Below, piece by piece: positions 8,241 through 17,396 of a DNA stretch of 64,000 bases (positions are counted from its first letter, which is position 1; each line of letters starts with the position of its first letter). The notes beneath the pieces are model-generated. The model was not told the origin of the DNA, did no database searches, and saw nothing but the letters and a program-made list of their open reading frames with translations. This DNA is from UBA6054 sp963975575 (GTDB taxonomy: Bacteria > Planctomycetota > Phycisphaerae > Phycisphaerales > UBA1924). Position numbers and translations under genes: made by a program. Location: the NCBI GenBank assembly GCA_963975575.1, contig CAXBHL010000002.1, positions 504,694-568,693 on the forward strand. The letters run 5' to 3'.

Positions 8241-9728
8241 ATGCCCACCTCCCCGTTCCGATCCGCCCTGCCCGCTGCCCTACCCGTGGCATTGGTCCTG
8301 ACCGCTTTCGCGGGCGCCTCGTTCGGTGCGCCCGAACGGTGCGCGGGCCACGACCACGCGGCCCCGGCCGCCCCGGGCGTCGAACTCGTCCACGCCTGCT
8401 GGGAGGGCGCCGACGGCCACCTGACCGGCACGCTGATCCCCCTTCAGACACTCGACCCCGAGACGGTCGCGCTGCGCGAAGCCCTGGCCAACCGGACCCT
8501 CGCCCGCGGCGTCGCCAACAAGATCGACGTCGTGTTCGTGGGCGACGGCTACACCGCGGCCGAGCAGGGACTCTTCCAGTCCGACGTCGACGCGATCGAG
8601 GCGGGCATGTTCGTCTACGAGCCGTTCATCACCTACCGCCCGTTCTTCCGTGTCCAGCGCGTCGAGGTCATCTCGCCCGAGTCGGGTGTGGACAACGACC
8701 CCACCCAGGGTATCAACCGGAACACCGCGCTCGACATGGCGTTCTGGTGCGGCGGGACCGAGCGCGCGCTGTGCGTCAGCGTGAACAAGGCCCTCAACGC
8801 CGCCGGCAACGGCGTGTCCACCGACGTCGACCAGGTCGTGGCTATCGCAAACACCACCAAGTACGGCGGCGTCGGGTACCCCTCGAGCAACCTCGCCACG
8901 TCATCCGGGCGCAACTCGTCGGCCACGCAGATCGTCATCCACGAGCTGGGCCACTCGCTGGGCAACCTCGCCGACGAGTATTCCTACGGCGGACCGGCCA
9001 ACTACACAGGCGGCGAGCCCGGCACGGCCAACCTGTCCGTCTTCAACGCCACGCAGATGGCCGCACAGAGCCGCAAGTGGTACCGCTGGCTCGGCGTCAG
9101 CCGCACGGGCTTCGACGGCCCCGTCAACACCTCCGAGGGCGGCGGTTACTCGGAGACGGGCATCTACCGCCCCAGCAACAACTCGATGATGCGCAACCTC
9201 GCCCGCCCGTTCAACCTGCCCGGCGCCGAGGCCCTCATCGCGGAGTTCTACCGCGAGGTCTCCCCGATCGAGATCGCCACCCCGACCGACGCCGTCATTA
9301 CCGGAGCAGACACCGTCTTCGTCCAGCCGGTGCAGCCCAACGGGCACAGCCTGGAAATCTTCTGGGAACTCGACGGCCAGCCGCTCGTGTCGGCCACCGG
9401 GCAGACCCACCTCGACCTGGCCGCGTTGGGCCTGGACGACGGGGTCGAGCGTGAACTGCGCGTCACCGTCATCGACCCCACCGACATGGTCCGCAGCCCG
9501 ATCATCCGGGACGGCCTGCTGACGCAGCGTCTGACCTGGACGATCAACCCGTGCGTCAACCCCGCCGACCTGGACAACAGCGGCACGCTGGACTTCTTCG
9601 ATGTGTCCTCGTTCGTGATCGCCTTCAACCTGCGTGACCCGATCGCGGACTTCGACAACTCCGGCACGTTCGACTTCTTCGATTTCTCGTCGTTCCTGGC
9701 GGCGTTCAACAGCCCGTGCCCGGATTGA
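8241..9728 (+). CDS. Secreted M64-type metallopeptidase with GC-type dockerin
   Basis: About 495 residues. ATG 8241 precedes a signal peptide (ALPVALVLTAFAGASFGA). An ADPxxVFVGDG-like entry (NKIDVVFVGDGYTAAE) is followed by the zinc site HELGHSLGNLADEY, with HELGH at about 234-238. This is the peptidase family M64 (IgA-peptidase-like) signature. The last ~55 residues are two repeats, DLDNSGTLDFFDVSSF and DFDNSGTFDFFDFSSF, ending PCPD, which is the paired dockerin-like tail used by Phycisphaerae for surface or extracellular proteins. It probably hydrolyses proteins outside the cytoplasm. It converges on the PNGase F-like gene with only 7 bases between their ends. Confidence 0.9.
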   Translation: MPTSPFRSALPAALPVALVLTAFAGASFGAPERCAGHDHAAPAAPGVELVHACWEGADGHLTGTLIPLQTLDPETVALREALANRTLARGVANKIDVVFVGDGYTAAEQGLFQSDVDAIEAGMFVYEPFITYRPFFRVQRVEVISPESGVDNDPTQGINRNTALDMAFWCGGTERALCVSVNKALNAAGNGVSTDVDQVVAIANTTKYGGVGYPSSNLATSSGRNSSATQIVIHELGHSLGNLADEYSYGGPANYTGGEPGTANLSVFNATQMAAQSRKWYRWLGVSRTGFDGPVNTSEGGGYSETGIYRPSNNSMMRNLARPFNLPGAEALIAEFYREVSPIEIATPTDAVITGADTVFVQPVQPNGHSLEIFWELDGQPLVSATGQTHLDLAALGLDDGVERELRVTVIDPTDMVRSPIIRDGLLTQRLTWTINPCVNPADLDNSGTLDFFDVSSFVIAFNLRDPIADFDNSGTFDFFDFSSFLAAFNSPCPD

Positions 9729-9735
9729 ACCGGCT

Positions 9736-11316
9736 TCAGGGTGATGTGCCGGCGGACGCCGCGTCGCCGGCGCGGAAGAACACCACGATGGTCTCGGTCC
9801 AGTGGTGGGGGGCCCAGGTCTTGCCCCGCCCCTCGTTGAGGTACGGGTCCAGCTCGTAGCCGACCGTCATCGTGCCGCCCGGCACAACGATCGATGATAC
9901 ATCGACCTTCCATGGCAGCACGAGCGACCCGGGCGCCCACCCGGCGCGGTCGAACTTCCAGGTGCCCCGCTGCGGACGGCAGGGGTTCAGGTACACGTCT
10001 TCGTTCCAGAGGTTGTTCCACTCGATCACCTCGCCCTTGTCCGTCACGACCGACAGGGTGCGCCCGAGCGGCATGAACTCACCGGCGTTGTCGGTGTTCG
10101 GTTCCATCCCGTGCCCGGTGGCGGTGGTCATCACGCGGGCGTGCGTGGCGCCGTCCGGCGCGACCAGACTGCGCGGAGCGAAGGTGTTGGACGCTGGGTT
10201 GTCCGGGTTGCCGATCTCCACGTCGCCCGACCAGAGTTTGACAACCTGCATCGGCTCGGCTTCCGGCTCGCCGGGGTAGAAGTCCAGGTCGAACGAAACC
10301 AACCAGCCCTTCATGGAGGTTCCGATGTCGCAGCCGAGTGTGCGGGTGCCCTTGAACAGCGGCAGCAGGTGGGTGACGTCCGCCTTCCAGGTCCATCCCT
10401 TGCGGAAGGGCGTGATGAACCGCAGCACCTCGAATCGTTCGGGCCCGGCATCTTCGCCGCGCGGATCCCAGATGTGGATCACGCCCTTCTTGTCCCAGTG
10501 GTCGTACCCGACCTCGGGCTCGGCGAGCGTCAGCGTGGCCACGACGCGGGCCACCCGCACGGGCACGCCGGAGAAGTCGGCCTCCAGGCGCGGGGTCCGG
10601 TCCCCGGCGTGGACAAAGTAGGAATCGAACACCTGCACGCGGACCGGCTCGGCGGTGGCCGCGGGATCGATCGAGCCCGAGCGTTCGATGCCGGCGTCCG
10701 ATATGGCGCCGACCGCATCGGCCGAGCCCGTTTTCGCGCCGGCGGGGAAGGGCCTCAGGCCCAGCAGCGGCAGGTCATCGATGACGTGTTGACCCCCGAC
10801 GCTGACGTCCAGCAGGCCCGTGCCGACGACGAACCGCAGCTCGGCCGTGACCGCGACCGGCGCGCCGGTGCGGAACTCGACCGGGCAGAGCACGTTGTGG
10901 ATCTCGGTACCGTTGATGTGGACGGACAGCTCGCGTTGCGGCCGCCCGTACCAGTTGCCCGCCTCATCGAACCATCCCATGGGGTACTTCGGCTTGCCGT
11001 CGGTGTCCTGGGTGACTTCCGTTTCGGTGGGCGGCGGGTTATGGGTGTCCAACGCGATGGCGACCGTGTACGGCGCGTTCGGCTCGTCCCAGGTGAATGA
11101 ATCGGGCACGATCAGCCCGCGTGGGTACTCCCGCGTGTCGAAGAGCACCAGCCCCACGCCGCGGGCTCCGTCGGCGGGCAGCGTGACGCTGGTTTCCACA
11201 CGCACGGTCGCGGCCATCGCGTCCGGTTCGGACCGGGCGATCGCCAAACCCACGCATAAAGACACCGCGACGAACGCCGCGGTGGTTTGAAAGTTGATCA
11301 GTTTCTTTGCACGCAT
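9736..11316 (-). CDS. PNGase F-like peptide-N-glycosidase, secreted
   Basis: 526 residues with an N-terminal hydrophobic export segment (AAFVAVSLCVGLAIARS). The C-terminal ~300 residues fit the two jelly-roll domains of peptide-N4-(N-acetyl-beta-glucosaminyl)asparagine amidase F. A first domain runs about 225-370, and a second contains GHGMEPNTDNAGEF, EWNNLWNEDVYLNP and GTWKFDRAGW near 450. The last motif is highly characteristic of the family. Such enzymes release N-glycans from glycoproteins. The N-terminal ~200 residues are extra relative to the flavobacterial enzyme. ATG 11316 lacks a strong ribosome binding site. The neighbouring M64 peptidase suggests glycoprotein processing, which is inference. 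Catalytic acidic residues were not verified by alignment. Confidence 0.82.
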   Translation of the reverse strand: MRAKKLINFQTTAAFVAVSLCVGLAIARSEPDAMAATVRVETSVTLPADGARGVGLVLFDTREYPRGLIVPDSFTWDEPNAPYTVAIALDTHNPPPTETEVTQDTDGKPKYPMGWFDEAGNWYGRPQRELSVHINGTEIHNVLCPVEFRTGAPVAVTAELRFVVGTGLLDVSVGGQHVIDDLPLLGLRPFPAGAKTGSADAVGAISDAGIERSGSIDPAATAEPVRVQVFDSYFVHAGDRTPRLEADFSGVPVRVARVVATLTLAEPEVGYDHWDKKGVIHIWDPRGEDAGPERFEVLRFITPFRKGWTWKADVTHLLPLFKGTRTLGCDIGTSMKGWLVSFDLDFYPGEPEAEPMQVVKLWSGDVEIGNPDNPASNTFAPRSLVAPDGATHARVMTTATGHGMEPNTDNAGEFMPLGRTLSVVTDKGEVIEWNNLWNEDVYLNPCRPQRGTWKFDRAGWAPGSLVLPWKVDVSSIVVPGGTMTVGYELDPYLNEGRGKTWAPHHWTETIVVFFRAGDAASAGTSP

Positions 11317-11392
11317 GCGGACACGATACCGTCTCGTGCCCGCTACGCAACCCGTCAGGAGCGCATGTCGCGCAAACAGCGCACAGAAAGCG

Positions 11393-12160
11393 TCATTCGG
11401 CCGCGACCGAGGCCTCGGCGGAATCCTCGGTGACCATCTCGACGGGGATCTGAACTTCCCACCACTGGTCGGCGACGCGCACGTTCGGCCCGTTGTAGCC
11501 CAGCGTGCGGGGCAGGCCCGTCCGTGTCCAGCCCGGGTTGCTCGCCAGCCACGCGTCGAGTCGGGCGGCCAGTTCTTCGGTCTGGTCCCAGCCCCGCCGC
11601 CCGCGCACGCCGATCGACAGGAAGGTCTTGGGCTGGGTGTCGATGATGGTGATTTGCCCGTCTTCGCCGGTCGGTCCGTTCTCGGTCGTGTGATAGAGGA
11701 ACGCCATCGTCCACTGGTCCGCGTTCTGATCGGCGTCGGTGTCGGCGTACTCCATCTCGACCGGGGCGGTCATGGCGATGTCGTTGCGGGTGATGTGCTG
11801 GAAGAGGGGCCAGAAGCCGTTCTGGCCCATGCGTCCCGGGCCGCCCTGTGCACTGAACTCCGCCCGGCGGATGCTGGGATAGTGCTTGAGTTCGATCGCC
11901 CCGGGGGGCGTGGGGGCTGGATAGCCCACCGGCAGTTTCGTGTCCGTGGCCACACGGCCGGCCCGGTACAGGGGGCCTTCCGGGCCTTCGCGGCTGGCCA
12001 GTTCGGCCTCGGGCTCGCCGCCCACGCGCAGGATCCAGGCGCCGGATTCCATCGTCGTGGCGCCGGGCGGCGCGACCTCGTGCAATGGAGCCGCCTCCGC
12101 GGCGGATTCGGAACCGGGCGAGAGGAACGCGAGGGCGACGATCGGGATCAGCGTGTGCAT
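11393..12160 (-). CDS. SOUL-family heme-binding protein, exported
   Basis: 255 residues. ATG 12160 has GGAGG six bases upstream and begins a signal peptide (TLIPIVALAFLSPGSESA). The body carries SOUL/HBP landmarks: a KHYPSIRRAEF strand, FWPLFQHITRNDIAMTAPVEM, and near the end LGYNGPNVR...WWEVQIPV. SOUL proteins bind tetrapyrroles or act as small-molecule scaffolds. Planctomycetes often carry secreted versions. It lies between the PNGase-like gene and the YHS-like gene on the same strand, with 62-76 base gaps, so an operon is possible but unproven. Confidence 0.85.
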   Translation of the reverse strand: MHTLIPIVALAFLSPGSESAAEAAPLHEVAPPGATTMESGAWILRVGGEPEAELASREGPEGPLYRAGRVATDTKLPVGYPAPTPPGAIELKHYPSIRRAEFSAQGGPGRMGQNGFWPLFQHITRNDIAMTAPVEMEYADTDADQNADQWTMAFLYHTTENGPTGEDGQITIIDTQPKTFLSIGVRGRRGWDQTEELAARLDAWLASNPGWTRTGLPRTLGYNGPNVRVADQWWEVQIPVEMVTEDSAEASVAAE

Positions 12161-12223
12161 GGGGAGCCTCCGTTCCCCCGGGTTCGCCCGGCAAGCCCCC
12201 GCGGATGTCCCGGCCTGCGGCCT

Positions 12224-13270
12224 TTATCCGGCTTCCGGCGGGCTCGCTTCAGCCTCCAGACCCCGCCGGTCCATCCCGGGCACCCGCTCCCCGTCGACAG
12301 TCACTTCATAGTCAGTCGGCACGCGCAGCCCGCCGGTCGTGGTCGAGCCAAGGTACCGACGCTCGACGGTCCCGATCATCATCGACGATGCCCGATCGCG
12401 GCAGGCGGACGAAACGATCGCCCCCGCATCGTCCACCACGAGATCCATCGTCACGCCGCCCGCGTGCACTCGCACGCCGTCGCCCGCCCCGGCTTGGCCG
12501 ACCGACTCCGCGACCGCGTCGCCCCGCTCGAAGGACGCCAGCATGGCCAGCGGGTGACGCAGCGCTTCACGCCGGCACGCGTCGATCTGGTCCGACACCA
12601 TCGCCCGCGCCGACCCGTCCGGATCGCTGACCGTGCCCCGGTCGCCGGCCCAGGCGCGGCGCCACACCCGCTCGTTCCATCGCTCGGAGTGTTCGAGCAG
12701 AAGCCTCCTCAGCCCGTACCGCGTCCGGACCTCGTGCTCGTAGTCGTTGCCGCCGGACTCAACCTGCCGGAGCCGCACGATCTCGAACCCGGCAAACGTG
12801 TTTATCCCTTTCCCGCCGGTCGCGTAGCGGACCGCCCTTGCGAGCACCTCGGCCGCGGCGGCGGCGGACTCGGGCGACGGCTCGATCGCCGGATCGTCCG
12901 ATTCCAGGAGTCGGTCGTGGTGTTCGAGGAAGGTCTCGCGGCACGACTCGGACGCGAACAGGTACACGCGCCCGTCGATCGCGGCGTAGAGATCGACCCG
13001 TCCCTCCCCCGAGAACGGCCCCATCCGGGCGCACGAGCCCCCGAGCCGCACCGCGTAGCGGGCCGGGTTCGCCCGAAACACTTCCCGCGACGCCTCGTTG
13101 ACGAACCGGTAGACCCGCCCCTCGTGCTCCGCCGTGATCCCGGGCTCTCCGGCGCGATGCTCGTCGTGCTCGACCAGCACGACCGGGTCCACAGGCAGCG
13201 GCTCCGGCTTGGCCGTCCCGGCGGCCGCGGCGAGGGTCAGCGAAAGGGCGATGGCGATCGTGCGGATCAT
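12224..13270 (-). CDS. Exported protein with tandem YHS-like repeats
   Basis: About 348 residues. ATG 13270 is chosen because a signal peptide follows (IRTIAIALSLTLAAAAG). Two related segments, GRVYRFVNEASREVFRANPARY and GRVYLFASESCRETFLEHHDRLL (about residues 45-125), match the YHS/TRASH pattern of metal- or heme-linked proteins, a short beta hairpin followed by SxxxxFxxxPxxY. The second carries a Cys. The rest is helical and then beta-rich, without a recognised domain. Coupled location with a SOUL protein hints at heme or metal handling, which is inference. It is divergent from the beta-lactamase-like gene, sharing an ~80-base intergenic space. Confidence 0.7.
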   Translation of the reverse strand: MIRTIAIALSLTLAAAAGTAKPEPLPVDPVVLVEHDEHRAGEPGITAEHEGRVYRFVNEASREVFRANPARYAVRLGGSCARMGPFSGEGRVDLYAAIDGRVYLFASESCRETFLEHHDRLLESDDPAIEPSPESAAAAAEVLARAVRYATGGKGINTFAGFEIVRLRQVESGGNDYEHEVRTRYGLRRLLLEHSERWNERVWRRAWAGDRGTVSDPDGSARAMVSDQIDACRREALRHPLAMLASFERGDAVAESVGQAGAGDGVRVHAGGVTMDLVVDDAGAIVSSACRDRASSMMIGTVERRYLGSTTTGGLRVPTDYEVTVDGERVPGMDRRGLEAEASPPEAG

Positions 13271-13351
13271 GGGGGCGTCTCCCGTGGGTTGCGCCCAGCG
13301 TACCACGCCCGGCCCGTTCCTCCAACCGCCGGGACCGGATAGGCTGGCGGT

Positions 13352-14680
13352 ATGAAGCGGGTGATCCGGGCGGTTATTGCGATGGGGGCGAGTGCCATGG
13401 GGAGCGTGGCGTCGGCGCAGGATGAACGTGCATTGACGGACCCATACCGGGTCGCGATCGAAGTCTCAAAGGCGGTCGACGCCGCGGACAGCAAGCTGTC
13501 CGTGTTCCGGCCGGGCGTGCGGGAGGACGGTTCGTGGGGCTTGGCGTTGATCTCGGGGATCAGTTCGGAACGCGACGGAACCATCCTGCACCAGGCCTAT
13601 CTCGGCGAACTTGGGCGGTACTTTTATCCGGCCAGCACCGTCAAGCTCTACGCGGCGTTGGCGGCGTACGAGACGGTGAACGAACTCGCGCTCGTACACC
13701 CCGATGCGAACATATCTGAAACTACGCCTTTGCGCATCTACCCAATGGGAGACGAGGGTTTCCCGCGGGACTTTGATCCGACGCACACCAAGACCCAGGG
13801 GCGTGGCATCGGACCCGGCCCCCTGACTCCGGCACGGGAAGCGCACAAGATCTTTGTCGTGTCGGACAACCCGGCTTTCAACACCTTGTACGACTTCGTC
13901 GGGCAGGACGACCTGAACAGGCGCATCCGTCAATGGGGAGCCCACGCAACGCAGATCGTGCACCGTCTGGCAATCGCCCTCACCGCGGACGAGAACCGCA
14001 GGGCCCCGCGGGTCGATCTCGGGTTCGGGCCCGGTGCCCCGCAGATCGGAGAGCGGACCGCGACCATGCCGCACGCGATCCAGCCGCAGACCGAAGGATT
14101 CCTGCTCGGGCGGGGCTTCCTGCAAAGCGGCACGCTGGTTGAAGAGCCGTTCGATTTCTCGGACAAGAACTTCACCACGCTGTTGGATCTGCAGTTGGTG
14201 CTGGCGCGCCTGGTGCGGCCGGATATCAGCCACTTTGAATGCTGCCCGACCATCCGGGATGACGGCATGTTCGCCAGCATGAAGACCGGCCCTCTCCCCG
14301 GCCGCCCCATCGATCTCACCGACGCCCAACGCGTCCAACTCATCGCCAGCGCCACCATGTACCCCCGCGAGTCCGTGTCGCCCAGGTACGACCCCGCCGA
14401 GTACCCTGACGACCACGCCAAGTTTCTCCTCCCCGGCCTGCTCCGCGTCCGCCCGCTGGAAGAGTGGCGGATCGTCAACAAGATCGGCCTGGCGTACGGG
14501 TTCGTCACCGAGAACGCGTACGTCGAGCACCGGCCCACCGGGCACGCCGTGTTCGTGGCGGCCGTCATCCACCGCAACCCCAACGGCATCTACAACGACA
14601 ACCAATACGACTACGAAACCACCCTGGCCGAGATGGCCACCCTGGGCGAGGTGGTGGGGCGGGCGTTGGTGGGCGACTGA
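13352..14680 (+). CDS. Beta-lactamase-fold serine hydrolase, exported
   Basis: 442 residues with a signal peptide (VIRAVIAMGASAMGSVASAQ). The three active-site motifs of the class A/penicillin-recognising serine enzymes can be located: PASTVK (Ser at about 95, Lys at about 98), SDN at about 171-173, and KIG at about 377-379 in place of KTG. The distance between SDN and KIG is far longer than in true class A beta-lactamases (about 200 residues rather than about 100). An insertion with a Cys-Cys pair fills that space. This points to a periplasmic peptidase or esterase rather than an antibiotic-resistance enzyme. Confidence 0.78.
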   Translation: MKRVIRAVIAMGASAMGSVASAQDERALTDPYRVAIEVSKAVDAADSKLSVFRPGVREDGSWGLALISGISSERDGTILHQAYLGELGRYFYPASTVKLYAALAAYETVNELALVHPDANISETTPLRIYPMGDEGFPRDFDPTHTKTQGRGIGPGPLTPAREAHKIFVVSDNPAFNTLYDFVGQDDLNRRIRQWGAHATQIVHRLAIALTADENRRAPRVDLGFGPGAPQIGERTATMPHAIQPQTEGFLLGRGFLQSGTLVEEPFDFSDKNFTTLLDLQLVLARLVRPDISHFECCPTIRDDGMFASMKTGPLPGRPIDLTDAQRVQLIASATMYPRESVSPRYDPAEYPDDHAKFLLPGLLRVRPLEEWRIVNKIGLAYGFVTENAYVEHRPTGHAVFVAAVIHRNPNGIYNDNQYDYETTLAEMATLGEVVGRALVGD

Positions 14681-15011
14681 CGCGGTGGGGGTTGGGGGGG
14701 CCGGAGGGGCCCGGGTCCGAGAACCTCTTTTATCAAGCGGGAACCCGGGGCCGGGGCGACCGGGCGGAGATATTTCTGGAAATATTGCACGGTCCGCGGA
14801 ACACGGCTGCATCCGCGGCGTGTTCGGATCAGTATGGCTGGAACAGACGATCCGAGGCGTAGGATCGTCGTATAGGAAAGCGTCAGGGGATCCCGCCCGA
14901 TCGGTCGGGATCAGTCAGCGCGATTCTCGCACAACCACGCCCCTTCTCGGGGCGTCCCCCGCGGGCCGAACCGCCCCCGGGGGACGGATCTGGACTGGAA
15001 CGGAGCGAACC
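14681..15011 (+). other. Long 5' region of the DUF1573 operon
   Basis: 331 bases without a gene. It contains a palindrome ATATTTC-TG-GAAATAT (14770-14785), standing out as AT-rich in GC-rich DNA and shaped like an operator for a dimeric regulator. Further right are CCGCGG repeats around 14797-14818 and a GATCCCG...CGGGATC inverted repeat near 14889-14912. No riboswitch was recognised. A promoter could not be assigned with confidence. Confidence 0.35.
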
Positions 15012-16115
15012 ATGTCAGCAATGCGACCCGGTTGGACGGCCTTCGCGGCCACGGCGGCCCTCTCGATCCCCCTCTGCGGCGCCTCCGCCCAGTTGCTGCC
15101 CCCGGCCAACGACTCCGCCCCGGCCGCCAGCCCGGTCGTCGAGCCCGACGCCCTCGCCGGCCAGGGACGCATCGTGTTCATCGACGAGACCGCCGACGCC
15201 GGCGAGATCTTCGACCTCGAGCCCGCGCCCCTCGAGTTCAAGTTCCGCAACGTGGGCGGCGGCCCTCTGACCGTCACCAGCATCAAGCCAACCTGCGGCT
15301 GCACCGTCGCCGAGATGGAGCAGAAGGTCTACGCCCCCAACGAGATCGGCACCATCAAGGTGACCTTCGACCCCCACGGTCGCCAGGGCAACGTGGCCCG
15401 CACCATCCAGGTCTTCACCGACTCGATCACCACGCCGGCCAAGGTCGTGACCGTCAAGGCCTTCGTCAAGCCGGTCGTGCTGACCATCCCGTCGGATATC
15501 GTCAACTTCGAGGCGGTCAACAAGGGCCAGAGCGCCACCCGCGAGGTCCGTGTCATGGGCCGCTTCCCGGAGTTCGAGGTCAGCCGGGTGAGCATCACCG
15601 ACCCCATGATGTACGAGACCGAGGTCGTGCCGATCGGCAGCGCCGAGGTCATGGGCGAGACGCTCTACGAGCACCTCATCCGCGTCACCCTCAAGGACGA
15701 CGCCGCGCCGGGCAACCACGCGAGCACGCTGACCATCCGCACCAACGACGAGCGCAAGCCCCTGTTCTCGATAGCCGTCATGTCCCGCGTCATCGGCGAC
15801 CTTGAGCTGTCCCCCGTCCGCATGACGCTCGGGCGTCTGGCCGTCGGCGACACCTTCGAGCGCGAGCTGCGGGTCCGCAGCCGCAGCGCCCAGCCGTTCG
15901 AGCTGACCGGCGCGGCGATGTCGAACCCGGCCGTGGCGGTCGACTTCACGGTCGAGCCCGTGGACCCCGAGAACAAGAGCGAGTGGATCATCCGCGCCAA
16001 GGGCCGCGTGCTGGCCGTCGCGCCGCGGTTCAACACCACCGTCAACCTGCTCACCGACGTCAAGGGCGAGGAACTCACCCCGGTGCAGATGAACGGCGTC
16101 CTGCGCCCGAACTGA
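15012..16115 (+). CDS. DUF1573 protein, exported
   Basis: 367 residues. ATG 15012 starts a signal peptide (GWTAFAATAALSIPLCGASAQ). The first mature domain (about 50-155) is a DUF1573 Ig-like fold with its hallmark TSIKPTCGCT, the two cysteines at about 95 and 97, followed by GTIKVTFDPHGRQG. Two more Ig-like segments (about 160-265 and 275-367) lack that Cys pair. DUF1573 proteins are abundant in planctomycetes and Bacteroidetes. Their role is not established, though the TCGC pair suggests metal or redox chemistry. It is the first gene of a three-gene unit with a rhodanese and a MauE/DoxX protein. Confidence 0.88.
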   Translation: MSAMRPGWTAFAATAALSIPLCGASAQLLPPANDSAPAASPVVEPDALAGQGRIVFIDETADAGEIFDLEPAPLEFKFRNVGGGPLTVTSIKPTCGCTVAEMEQKVYAPNEIGTIKVTFDPHGRQGNVARTIQVFTDSITTPAKVVTVKAFVKPVVLTIPSDIVNFEAVNKGQSATREVRVMGRFPEFEVSRVSITDPMMYETEVVPIGSAEVMGETLYEHLIRVTLKDDAAPGNHASTLTIRTNDERKPLFSIAVMSRVIGDLELSPVRMTLGRLAVGDTFERELRVRSRSAQPFELTGAAMSNPAVAVDFTVEPVDPENKSEWIIRAKGRVLAVAPRFNTTVNLLTDVKGEELTPVQMNGVLRPN

Positions 16116-16196
16116 ACCGACCCGGCAGCACACCCGAGCCGACCGAGCAGACGCCCCGGGCCCGGCCCGGGGCGTTCGTGAAAGGACACCCGGCCC

Positions 16197-16781
16197 ATGC
16201 CGACGCTGGCCTCCACACTCTCCCGATTTCTCGCCATCGTCGGGCTGGGCTTCCTGCTCGCCACGGGGCACCAGTTCGTCCGAACCGCGTGGCTGGGCCA
16301 CCCGTCGATCGTCCTGACGCGCGCGGCGCCTACCCCAGACAACACCCCCTTGCCCGCGCCCGTCGGGACCGACCCGACGCCCGTCCAGCCGGATCCCGTC
16401 GAAATGCCCGATCAGCCGGCCTCGCCACTCGACGCGCCCGTCAAGGATGGATCGATCACCCTGCGTGAGGCCTACGAGCTGTTCGAGCAGGGCGTCTTCT
16501 TCCTCGACGCCCGCCACGAGGAGGACTTCAACGCCGGCCACATCGAGGGCGCCTTCTGGATGCCCGCGGCCCGGGTCACCACCGAAGAGGGACGCACCGA
16601 CCTCTCCATCATCGAACCCGGCGGCACCGTGGTCATCTATTGCACCGGCGGCGACTGCGACGCCTCGGAGAACACCGCCCTGCGGATCGAACGCATGGGC
16701 TTCAACTTCGACATCCGAATCCTCGGCAAGGGCTACACCGACTGGGTCGACGCCGGCCTTCCCACGGGGGTGGCCCCATGA
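16197..16781 (+). CDS. Membrane-anchored rhodanese-like sulfurtransferase
   Basis: 194 residues: an N-terminal transmembrane segment (FLAIVGLGFLLATG), a ~50-residue Pro-rich linker, then one rhodanese domain (about 85-190). FLDARHEEDFNAGHIEGA is the CH2A motif, and the active-site loop is YCTGGDCDAS with the catalytic Cys at about 149 and a second Cys at about 154. Rhodaneses move sulfane sulfur between thiols. The topology puts the domain outside the cytoplasmic membrane. The TGA stop overlaps the ATG of the next gene (ATGA), so the two are co-translated. Confidence 0.9.
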   Translation: MPTLASTLSRFLAIVGLGFLLATGHQFVRTAWLGHPSIVLTRAAPTPDNTPLPAPVGTDPTPVQPDPVEMPDQPASPLDAPVKDGSITLREAYELFEQGVFFLDARHEEDFNAGHIEGAFWMPAARVTTEEGRTDLSIIEPGGTVVIYCTGGDCDASENTALRIERMGFNFDIRILGKGYTDWVDAGLPTGVAP

Positions 16782-17308
16782 GCGGCCTGCGCATCGCCGA
16801 ATCCATCGTGGTCCAGCTGCCCCTGCGTCTGGGTCTGGGCGGGCTGTTCTGCCTCGCCGCGTTCAAGAAACTGCAGGACCCCCAGTCCTTCGCCGAGGCC
16901 ATCAAGGGCTTCCGCGTGGTCGATCACGCCGAACTGGGCAACCTGATTGTCTCGGCGGCCTTCGTCCTGCCCTGGGTGGAGATGATCGCGGGCATCCTGC
17001 TGATCCTGGGCCTGTGGACCCGTGCGGCCGCGGTGGTGGTGGGCCTGGCCCTGGCCGCGTTCATCGCCGGGCTGCTCTCGGTCATCATCCGCAAGCTCGA
17101 CGCGAGCTGCTCCTGTTTCGGGGACCTGAACCTGTTCTGCGGGTCCAAGGTTGGGTGGTGTCAGGTGATCCGCAACCTGATCATGCTGCTGCCCACCGCC
17201 TACCTGATCTGGCGGGGCGGCGGCCTGGTGGCCCTGGACGCGGTGCTGGAGCGATCCGGGCCCCGGGGCCCGGGCGGATCGGTCGACGCCATCGGGGACC
17301 GGGCCTAA
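16778..17308 (+). CDS. MauE/DoxX-family membrane protein
   Basis: 176 residues with four hydrophobic helices, starting at ATG 16778 in a 4-base overlap with the rhodanese gene. It has the DoxX/MauE features: an FCLAAFKKL stretch after helix 1, EMIAGILLILG in helix 2, and a loop with CSCFGDLNLFC (three Cys within 11 residues) before GWCQVIRNL. MauE-type proteins act in disulfide or thiol transfer across the membrane and resemble DoxD/DoxX quinone-linked oxidoreductase subunits. With DUF1573 and a rhodanese upstream, the unit looks like an exported sulfur/thiol redox system. The exact reaction is unknown. Confidence 0.85.
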   Translation: MSGLRIAESIVVQLPLRLGLGGLFCLAAFKKLQDPQSFAEAIKGFRVVDHAELGNLIVSAAFVLPWVEMIAGILLILGLWTRAAAVVVGLALAAFIAGLLSVIIRKLDASCSCFGDLNLFCGSKVGWCQVIRNLIMLLPTAYLIWRGGGLVALDAVLERSGPRGPGGSVDAIGDRA

Positions 17309-17396
17309 ACTCGCGGTTCAGAACAGGTATCCGTCGTCCGGGACCGGCCTTGTGGGCCGCGACCGGGCCGATCAGCCCAAGACGGAGTGACAGACT

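Noticed and set aside
13352..14680. Antibiotic-resistance beta-lactamase
   Set aside because: The motifs exist, but their spacing and the KIG triad differ from class A enzymes, so a resistance call is not justified.
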